From: Streptomyces fungicidicus
GTDB taxonomy: Bacteria > Actinomycetota > Actinomycetes > Streptomycetales > Streptomycetaceae
NCBI RefSeq assembly: GCF_003665435.1
Contig: NZ_CP023407.1
Location: 6,311,501 to 6,375,500, forward strand
Direction of reading: 5' to 3'
Length of the DNA: 64,000 nt
In this document: positions 1 through 6,971 of the stretch, in pieces
How the letters are laid out: each line of letters opens with the position of its first letter
Position numbering within the stretch: position 1 is the stretch's first letter
Position numbers and translations under genes: made by a program
Notes under the pieces: generated by a model
What the model was told of the DNA's origin: nothing
Seen by the model: only the letters and a program-made list of their open reading frames with translations
The model's database searches: none

Positions 1-918
1 CATGATCTCCGCGCGGCCGGTGACGGCGGCCAGCGGCAGACCGCCCGCGATGCCCTTGGCGGTGGTGATCAGGTCCGGGACGATGCCCTCGTCCTCGCAG
101 GCGAACCACTGGCCGGTGCGGCAGAAGCCGGACTGGATCTCGTCGGCGACGAAGACGATGCCGTTGTCCTTGGCGAACTCGCTGATCGCGGGCAGGAAGC
201 CCTTGGCCGGCTCGATGAAGCCGCCCTCGCCGAGCACCGGCTCGATGATGATCGCGGCCACGTTCTCGGCGCCGACCTGCTTGGAGATCTGGTCGATGGC
301 CTGCGCGGCGGCCTCCGGACCGGCGTTCTCCGGGCCGGTCGGCCAGCGGTAGCCGTAGGCGACCGGGACGCGGTACACCTCGGGCGCGAACGGGCCGAAG
401 CCGTGCTTGTACGGCATGTTCTTCGCGGTCAGCGCCATCGTCAGGTTGGTGCGGCCGTGGTAACCGTGGTCGAACACGACGACCGCCTGCCGCTTGGTGT
501 ACGCACGGGCGATCTTGACGGCGTTCTCGACGGCCTCGGCGCCGCTGTTGAACAGCGCCGACTTCTTGGCGTGGTCGCCCGGCGTCAGCTCGGCGAGCGC
601 CTCGGCGACAGCCACGTAACCCTCGTAGGGCGTGACCATGAAACAGGTGTGGGTGAAGTCGGCGAGCTGGGCGGAGGCGCGGCGCACGACCGCCTCGGCG
701 GAGGCGCCGACGGAGGTCACGGCGATGCCCGAGCCGAAGTCGATCAGCCGGTTGCCGTCGACGTCCTCGATGATGCCGCCGCCCGCGCGGGCGGTGAACA
801 CGGGCAGTACGGAGCCCACGCCCTGCGCGACCGCCGCGGTGCGGCGGGCCTGCAGTTCCTGCGACTTCGGGCCGGGGATGGCGGTGACGACGCGGCGCTC
901 CTGCGGAAGTGCGGTCAT
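1..918 (-). CDS. gabT: 4-aminobutyrate aminotransferase, N-terminal 306 residues (runs off the window)
   Basis: A PLP-dependent class III aminotransferase that should move the amino group of GABA to 2-oxoglutarate, giving succinate semialdehyde and glutamate in the cytoplasm. The ATG at 918 is followed by a class III protein: a GAEAVENAVKIAR segment, a DHGYHGRT motif, VADEIQSGFCRTG with the PLP-contacting Asp, and ITTAKGIAGG with the Schiff-base lysine at residue 288. The 3' third lies outside the window; relatives have about 440 residues. An aldehyde dehydrogenase and a PucR-type regulator lie on the other side of the next gene, which fits a GABA-degradation locus. Other omega-amino acid transaminases share these motifs, so the substrate is inferred. 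The 296 bp between this gene and the next (divergent) gene should hold both promoters; I see no clear operator there. Confidence 0.88.
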   Translation of the reverse strand, partial: MTALPQERRVVTAIPGPKSQELQARRTAAVAQGVGSVLPVFTARAGGGIIEDVDGNRLIDFGSGIAVTSVGASAEAVVRRASAQLADFTHTCFMVTPYEGYVAVAEALAELTPGDHAKKSALFNSGAEAVENAVKIARAYTKRQAVVVFDHGYHGRTNLTMALTAKNMPYKHGFGPFAPEVYRVPVAYGYRWPTGPENAGPEAAAQAIDQISKQVGAENVAAIIIEPVLGEGGFIEPAKGFLPAISEFAKDNGIVFVADEIQSGFCRTGQWFACEDEGIVPDLITTAKGIAGGLPLAAVTGRAEIM

Positions 919-1214
919 GCGGGGCTCCTGGGGGGTGTTTCGGACACGTGCGTTCTTTTCTCGCAGGCTAGGGCGGCCGGCGGGGGCTGGGCATGCTCCA
1001 TGTGGGCGTTGTCCGGGTGCTCGGGTTGTCCGTGATGGACATAGCGGGGCGGGGCCCGGCCACCGTCCCGCGGGAGACCGCCCGGGGCGGCGGGGCGCCG
1101 GGGGAGGCGCGACTGCCCGCGGCCTCGCGCCGTGTAAGCGGTGGACTCCGCCTGTCGGGGCGTTAGATTGGCTCGCTGACGGTGGATGGAGCGGCTGCTC
1201 AGGGGGCAAGGGCG

Positions 1215-3629
1215 ATGAACAGCGACGGTACCCAGGACGCGCGGGGCACGCACGCCGACCCCGTACCGCGGCCGGCCGGACCCCCGGACGTACCGACGAC
1301 GCCTCCCCGGCCCGGCCACGCCCCGGGCGTGCCCCCCGTGCCCGGCCGTGCTCCCCGCCCCTCGTCCACCGCGGAATGGCTCGACGCGGACCGGCCCGCC
1401 GCCCGCCCCGGGATCTGGCGGTACGGCTACCAGCTGCCGAAGCCGGCCCCGGAACGGCTCGCGCCGGTGACGGTCGCCGGGATGCTCGTCCCGCTCGCCC
1501 TCGCGGCACTGGTCTGGTCGCTCTGGCAGCGCGGCATCACCTCGTACCAGATGGCGCCCCTGCGGCTGTTCACCCCGGAGGAGTGGTGGTGGGGCGGCAC
1601 GGTCGCCTCGCCCAGGGTGTTCGAGGGGCGGGAGGTGCCGGCCCCGGGGGCGGAGGCCCTGGTGGTCTACGAAGGCGTCTCCTTCGCCGTGCTGGCCGTC
1701 GCGGTGGCCGTGCTCGGCAGCTGGCGGGCCATCGTCCGCCACTACGTGGTTCGCAGGCCGCAGCCCGCCCGCGCCCTGGTCGCCGCCGTCCTCGCGCTGG
1801 TCGCCCTCAGCTTCGTCTTCCCCGCAGCGTTCCCCGTCGTCGGATGGTCTCCGGTGCCGGTCGTCGATCCGCTGCTCTCCCTGACGGTGCTGATCACGGA
1901 CAGCTACGACCTGATGGCGTCCTCCTTCTACACGAACACGCTGTACGCCGTCGTCACGCTGCTCGTGGTGTGGCCGTTCGCCCGGCTCGGCGGCTGGCTG
2001 CCGTACGCGAAGGAGCTGCTCGCCGCACGCGGCGGGAGCGCCGCCGCCGGTACCGCCGTGCCCGAACGCCCCCGCTCCCAGTGGCCCGGACTGCGCGACG
2101 CGGGCCAGCACGAGGCGGCCGACCTGCTCACCGCCGAGGTCGCCGGCGGCCGTATGAACGACGTCGACTGCACCCGTGTCGAGCACGCCTTCGCCGTCGC
2201 CCGGCGCGGCGGCGCACCGGCCGCCTTCCGCGACACCGTCCTGCGGGAGGCGGGCGCGGCCTGGACGCACCCGTCCGGCGCCCGGGACCTGCCGCGCCGC
2301 AGGGCCCGCCACGACCTGCTCGCCGGGCAGGTGCGGATCGGCGGCTGGGCGGCGGCCGAACGCGCCCCGGGGGCCTACCACGGCGCCGGGGCGGCCCTCG
2401 GGCCTGATGTGCTCGGCACCTCGCTGCTCGCCGTCGGACCCTCCGGATCCGGCAAGACCCGCACCCTCGTCGAGCCCGTGACGGAGTCCCTCGCGCTGCA
2501 GGCGCTCACCGGGCGCTGCGCCGTGGTCGCGGTCTCCGCCGCCGGGAGCCCGCTCGGCGCGGACGACGCCTTCGACGTGATCGTGCGCATAGGGGATCCG
2601 TCCTCGGTGCACGACCTCGACCCGTACGCCGAGTCCGACGACCCGGACGAGGCGGCCGCGATCCTCGCCGAGGCGCTGGCCGGCGACCTCGACACGGCCG
2701 GCGCGCGGGGCGCGGCGACCACGCTGGCGCAACTGCTCGCCCCGTTCCGGGCGGTGCACGGCCGCTTTCCCACCCTGCCGGAGCTGCGCGAGCTGCTGGA
2801 GGGCGAGGAAGGGGCGCTCACCGCACTGCGGGAGGCGCTGAGCGCGAGCGGGGACGACGTCATGCGCCGGGAACTCGACGCGCGCGCCCGGCAGACGGGC
2901 ACGCCGGGCGACCCCGGCCGGACCCTCGCCGACCGGCTGGCCCTGCTCAACCGGCCGGTGTTCGCCGACTTCTTCGGCGGCGGCGGCCCCGGCCGGCCGT
3001 TCTCCCTGCGCGCGGTCGCCCACCACCCCCTGCGGGTGCGGATCGACCTGCCCGAGCGCGGCCACGAGGAGGCCGGACGGCTGATCACCCGGCTGGTCCT
3101 CGCCCAGTTCCTCGCCGTAGTCCGGGAGAGCCGGCGCGCGCACTTCGCCTGCCTGGTCCTGGACGACGCGACCGGCACGGTCACCGCGGAGTCGGTCCGG
3201 CGCATCCAGCGGCTGCGCTCGCAGAACGCGGGCGTGCTGCTGGCCCTGCGCACCGTCGCCGACGTCCCCGAGGCGCTGCACGGCCCGCTCTACGGAGCGG
3301 TGGGCTGCCGCATGGCGTTCTCCGGTGTCACCACCTGGGACGGCAACCGGTTCGCGCAGACCTGGGGCACCGAGTGGGTGGAGACGACGGAGGTCGCCAA
3401 GCACACGGTCTTCGCCGACCAGCCGATGACCCGCGCCCTGCACGCGCTGCGCAAGCTGGTGACGGGCCGGGCGGTGACGACGGACGCGGTGACGGTGCGG
3501 CAGGTCGAGCGGGAGCGCTGGTCCGCCTCCGAGCTGGCGCACTCGGTGCCGGCCGGGCACGCCGTGCTGTCGCTGACCGACGTCAAGGGCGAGCACGCGC
3601 CGCCGCTGCTGGTGGACCTGAGGGAGTGA
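1215..3629 (+). CDS. Membrane-anchored VirD4/TraG-like P-loop ATPase, function unknown
   Basis: An 804-residue protein with a proline-rich N-terminus, four hydrophobic segments (about residues 85-105, 151-175, 186-209 and 243-258) and a cytoplasmic ATPase half. Walker A is GPSGSGKT near residue 408. A Walker B-like CLVLDDAT is followed by RIQRLRSQNAG, the arrangement seen in type IV coupling proteins and related FtsK/HerA-type motors. I chose the ATG at 1215 because the reading frame upstream has no convincing RBS and the protein looks complete from here. No relaxase, pilus or conjugation genes are nearby, so a conjugative role is not supported. It lies between gabT and the PucR regulator but shares no clear operon with them. 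Its substrate and partners are unknown. Confidence 0.75.
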   Translation: MNSDGTQDARGTHADPVPRPAGPPDVPTTPPRPGHAPGVPPVPGRAPRPSSTAEWLDADRPAARPGIWRYGYQLPKPAPERLAPVTVAGMLVPLALAALVWSLWQRGITSYQMAPLRLFTPEEWWWGGTVASPRVFEGREVPAPGAEALVVYEGVSFAVLAVAVAVLGSWRAIVRHYVVRRPQPARALVAAVLALVALSFVFPAAFPVVGWSPVPVVDPLLSLTVLITDSYDLMASSFYTNTLYAVVTLLVVWPFARLGGWLPYAKELLAARGGSAAAGTAVPERPRSQWPGLRDAGQHEAADLLTAEVAGGRMNDVDCTRVEHAFAVARRGGAPAAFRDTVLREAGAAWTHPSGARDLPRRRARHDLLAGQVRIGGWAAAERAPGAYHGAGAALGPDVLGTSLLAVGPSGSGKTRTLVEPVTESLALQALTGRCAVVAVSAAGSPLGADDAFDVIVRIGDPSSVHDLDPYAESDDPDEAAAILAEALAGDLDTAGARGAATTLAQLLAPFRAVHGRFPTLPELRELLEGEEGALTALREALSASGDDVMRRELDARARQTGTPGDPGRTLADRLALLNRPVFADFFGGGGPGRPFSLRAVAHHPLRVRIDLPERGHEEAGRLITRLVLAQFLAVVRESRRAHFACLVLDDATGTVTAESVRRIQRLRSQNAGVLLALRTVADVPEALHGPLYGAVGCRMAFSGVTTWDGNRFAQTWGTEWVETTEVAKHTVFADQPMTRALHALRKLVTGRAVTTDAVTVRQVERERWSASELAHSVPAGHAVLSLTDVKGEHAPPLLVDLRE

Positions 3630-3756
3630 GCGGTCCGGCCGGGACGGCCGGGCACCGTACAGTGAGGCAGAATCGACACAGGCCGTTCATACGCGGCGGC
3701 CAAAAGATCACCGAGTCCTCACCCGCCCGACGCAGACCCGGAGGGTCAAGGCCCCC

Positions 3757-5313
3757 ATGCCCCCGACGCTCGCCTCGCTCGTCCACCACTCCGCGCTGAA
3801 ACTGGCCGTGCGCGCGGGCGCGGACCGCCTCGACGTGCCGGTCCGCTGGGCGCACGCCAGTGAGCTCGCCGACCCCGTCCCCTACATGGAGGGCGGGGAA
3901 CTCCTGCTGATCACCGCGCTGAAGCTGGACGCGGAGGATCCGGCGGCGATGCGCCGCTACGTGAAGCGGCTGGTGGGGGCGGGAGTCGTCGGCCTGGGCT
4001 TCGCCGTGGGCGTGCACTACGACGACATCCCCGACGCCCTCGTCGACGCGGCCCGCGAGGAGGGACTGCCGCTGCTGGAGGTGCCGCGCCGCACCCCGTT
4101 CCTCGCGATCAGCAAGGCCGTGTCCGCCGCGATCGCCGCCGACCAGTACCGCGCGGTGACCGCGGGCTTCGCGGCACAGCGGGAACTGACCAGGCAGGCG
4201 CTGACGGAGGGTCCGCAGGGGCTGCTCGCCGCGCTGGCCGCCCAGGTCGACGGGTGGGCCGCGCTGTACGACGCCTCGGGCGCCGTCGTGGCGGCGGCAC
4301 CGGACTGGGCGGGCCGGCGGGCCGCGCGGTTCACCCCGGACGTGACCCGGCTGCGAGAGCGTCCGGCGCCCGCCTCCTCGGTCGTGGCCGGCCCGGAGCA
4401 CGAGGACCGGGTCGAACTCCACTCCCTCGGCACCGGCCGGCGCCCCCGCGCGGCGCTCGCCGTCGGCACGGCCGCCGCCCCCGGCACCGCCGAGCGGTAC
4501 GCCGTCCACTCGGCCATCGCCCTGCTCACCCTCACCACCGAACGCTCCCGCCCCCTGCACGCCGCCGAACAGCGCATCGGCGCCGCCGTGCTGCACATGC
4601 TGCTCGCCGGGGAGCCGGACCACGCCCGCGCGGTCGCCGGGGACCTGTACGGCGGGCTCCTCGACGCGCCGTTCCGGATCATCGTGGCGGCCGGCGGCGA
4701 GGCGAACGGCGACGCCCTCGGCGGGCTGTCCGAGGTGGCCGAGTCGGCGGCGGCCCGCGCCGGCGAGGCGGTGCTGGTCGTTCCGGAGGGGGAGCGGCTG
4801 GTCGTGCTGGCCGCCGACGGGGGCGCCGCCGTGGCCGCCTGCTGCGACCACGCCGCCGGATGGGAGGCGGCCCGCAAGGCGGACGACGGCGAACTGGTCG
4901 TCGGACTGTCCGCGCCGGCCGGTCCGATCGCCGCGTCGGCCGCCTACAAGCAGGCCGAACAGGCGCTCTCGGTGGCCAGGCGGCGCGGGCGGGCGCTGGT
5001 GGAGCACGAGCACATGGCCGCCGGATCGGTGCTGCCGCTGCTCGCCGACGACGCGGTGCGGGCGTTCGCCGACGGGCTGCTGCGCGCCCTGCACGAACAC
5101 GACGCCACCGGCCGCGGCGACCTCGTCGCCTCCCTGCGCGCCTGGCTCTCCCGGCACGGCCAGTGGGACGCGGCCGCGGCCGACCTGGGCGTCCACCGCC
5201 ACACCCTGCGCTACCGCATGCGCCGGGTCGAGGAGATCCTCGGCCGCTCCCTCGACGACCCCGACACCCGCATGGAACTGTGGCTGGCCCTGAAAACAAC
5301 GTCCCCGGACTGA
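3757..5313 (+). CDS. PucR-family transcriptional regulator
   Basis: A 518-residue cytoplasmic activator-type regulator. The N-terminal PucR domain (about residues 5-125) carries the conserved segment around VRWAHASELADP and GGELLLITAL. A divergent GGDEF-like middle follows, and the C-terminal HTH_30 domain (about residues 450-510) includes DLGVHRHTLRYRMRRVEEI. A GGAGGGT Shine-Dalgarno lies shortly before the ATG. PucR-type proteins usually control nitrogen-compound catabolism (purines, proline, GABA). Its place between gabT and the aldehyde dehydrogenase suggests control of GABA or related amine breakdown. The effector is not visible in the sequence. Confidence 0.9.
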   Translation: MPPTLASLVHHSALKLAVRAGADRLDVPVRWAHASELADPVPYMEGGELLLITALKLDAEDPAAMRRYVKRLVGAGVVGLGFAVGVHYDDIPDALVDAAREEGLPLLEVPRRTPFLAISKAVSAAIAADQYRAVTAGFAAQRELTRQALTEGPQGLLAALAAQVDGWAALYDASGAVVAAAPDWAGRRAARFTPDVTRLRERPAPASSVVAGPEHEDRVELHSLGTGRRPRAALAVGTAAAPGTAERYAVHSAIALLTLTTERSRPLHAAEQRIGAAVLHMLLAGEPDHARAVAGDLYGGLLDAPFRIIVAAGGEANGDALGGLSEVAESAAARAGEAVLVVPEGERLVVLAADGGAAVAACCDHAAGWEAARKADDGELVVGLSAPAGPIAASAAYKQAEQALSVARRRGRALVEHEHMAAGSVLPLLADDAVRAFADGLLRALHEHDATGRGDLVASLRAWLSRHGQWDAAAADLGVHRHTLRYRMRRVEEILGRSLDDPDTRMELWLALKTTSPD

Positions 5314-5453
5314 CCCCGCCAAACCGTCGAACCCCCGCCACCCACCACTACGCCCCGGACAAGCCCCCCGTGCCCGCCCCGCCCCTACCGTGGACCCCAC
5401 ACCCCATGGATCACCATGGACCAACCTCCAACGCGGAAGGGCCCGGGCTCCCC

Positions 5454-6899
5454 ATGACTTCCACCACCGCCTTCTGGCTCGCCGGCCGCCAGGCCACCGG
5501 CGAGACGACCTTCGACGTCACCTCCCCCTGGGACGGCCGCGCCGTCGGCACGGTGAGCGTGCCCACCGACGCCCAGATCGAGGACGCCGTCTCCGCCGCC
5601 CACGCCGTCCGCGAGGACTTCGCCGCCACCCCCGCGCACGTCCGCGCCGCCGCCCTGGACCACGTCAGCCGCCGTCTCGTCGAGCGCACCGAGGAGATCG
5701 CCCGCCTGATCTCCGCCGAGAACGGCAAGCCGGTCAAGTGGGCCCGCGGCGAGGTCGGCCGCGCCGTCTCCGTGTTCCGTTTCGCCGCCGAGGAGGCCCG
5801 CCGCTTCAACGGCGGCGAGGCCCAGCGCCTCGACACCGACGCGGGCGGCCAGGGCCGGCTGGCCTTCACCCGCCGCTTCCCGAAGGGCGTCGTCCTCGGC
5901 ATCGCGCCGTTCAACTTCCCGCTGAACCTGTGCGCCCACAAGATCGCCCCCGCGATCGCCGCCGGCGCGCCCATCATCCTGAAGCCGGCGCCCGCCACGC
6001 CGCTGTCCGGCCTGATCCTCGGTGAGCTGCTCGCCGAGACCGAGCTGCCCGCCGGTGCGTGGAGCATCCTCCCGGTCCCCAACGACCGGATGCCCGCTCT
6101 GGTGCAGGACGAGCGGCTGCCGGTGATCTCCTTCACGGGCTCCGAGACCGTCGGCTACGCGATCATGGACTCGGTGCCGCGCAAGCACTGCACCCTGGAG
6201 CTCGGCGGCAACGGCGCGGCCGTCGTCCTCGCCGACTTCGCGAGCGACGAGGACCTCGACCGGGCCGCGCAGCGCATCGCGACCTTCTCCAACTACCAGG
6301 GCGGCCAGTCCTGCATCTCCGTGCAGCGGGTGATCGCCGACGCCTCCGTGTACGACCGGCTGCTGCCGCGCATCGTCGCCGCCGTCGAGGCACAGGTCAC
6401 CGGAGACCCCAACGACGACGCCACCGACGTCGGCCCGCTGGTCAGCGAGGCCGCCGCGCAGCGCGTGGAGAGCTGGGTGGACGAGGCCGTCGGCGCGGGT
6501 GCGAAGCTGCTCACCGGCGGCAAGCGCGACGGCGCCTCCTACGCGCCGACCGTGCTCACCGACGTACCGGCCGAGGCGACGATCTCCTGCGAGGAGGTCT
6601 TCGGACCGGTGCTGACCGTGCGGAAGGTGGACGGCGAGGCCGAGGCCTTCGCCGCCGTCAACGACTCCAAGTACGGCCTGCAGGCGGGTGTGTTCACCCA
6701 TGACCTGGGGACCGCCTTCCGGGCCCACCGCGCTCTGGAGGTCGGCGGTGTCGTCATCGGCGACGTGCCCTCCTACCGCGCCGACCAGATGCCCTACGGC
6801 GGCGCCAAGCAGTCCGGTGTGGGCCGCGAGGGCGTGAAGTTCGCGATGGACGACTACACCTACGAGCGCGTGATGGTCCTGACCGGCCTCGCCCTCTAG
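5454..6899 (+). CDS. NAD(P)-dependent aldehyde dehydrogenase, probably succinate-semialdehyde dehydrogenase
   Basis: A 481-residue aldehyde dehydrogenase, the normal family length. The cofactor segment FTGSETVG, the general base Glu249 in LELGG and the catalytic Cys287 in GGQSCISVQR are all present. The family oxidises aldehydes to acids with NAD(P). Beside gabT and a PucR regulator, succinate semialdehyde is the likely substrate, completing GABA to succinate. I chose the ATG at 5454 because the fold starts at ...FWLAGRQATGE; an open frame continues upstream but overlaps the regulator gene. A perfect hairpin terminator follows. Other aldehyde substrates remain possible. Confidence 0.85.
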   Translation: MTSTTAFWLAGRQATGETTFDVTSPWDGRAVGTVSVPTDAQIEDAVSAAHAVREDFAATPAHVRAAALDHVSRRLVERTEEIARLISAENGKPVKWARGEVGRAVSVFRFAAEEARRFNGGEAQRLDTDAGGQGRLAFTRRFPKGVVLGIAPFNFPLNLCAHKIAPAIAAGAPIILKPAPATPLSGLILGELLAETELPAGAWSILPVPNDRMPALVQDERLPVISFTGSETVGYAIMDSVPRKHCTLELGGNGAAVVLADFASDEDLDRAAQRIATFSNYQGGQSCISVQRVIADASVYDRLLPRIVAAVEAQVTGDPNDDATDVGPLVSEAAAQRVESWVDEAVGAGAKLLTGGKRDGASYAPTVLTDVPAEATISCEEVFGPVLTVRKVDGEAEAFAAVNDSKYGLQAGVFTHDLGTAFRAHRALEVGGVVIGDVPSYRADQMPYGGAKQSGVGREGVKFAMDDYTYERVMVLTGLAL

Positions 6900-6910
6900 C
6901 TCCACCGGAA

Positions 6911-6945
6911 GGGGCCCGGCACCGATGCCCTCGGTGCCGGGCCCC
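6911..6945. terminator. Perfect 15-bp hairpin, bidirectional terminator
   Basis: Bases 6911-6925 pair exactly with 6931-6945 around a 5-nt loop. It sits between the convergent ends of the aldehyde dehydrogenase and GH3 genes, so it can stop transcription from both sides. There is no U-tract, which is usual for streptomycete terminators. Confidence 0.75.
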
Positions 6946-6971
6946 TCGTCGTGCCGGCCGCGTCCGGACCC

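Noticed and set aside
915..3596. 893-codon leftward open frame over the VirD4-like gene
   Set aside because: Shadow frame of a GC-rich gene: arginine/glycine/proline-rich, no domain, while the rightward frame has clear Walker motifs.
3583..5424. 613-codon leftward frame over the PucR gene
   Set aside because: Low-complexity translation without family motifs; the PucR frame explains the sequence.
4254..5453. Upstream extension of the aldehyde dehydrogenase frame
   Set aside because: Overlaps the PucR gene and encodes only arginine/proline-rich sequence; the enzyme starts at 5454.
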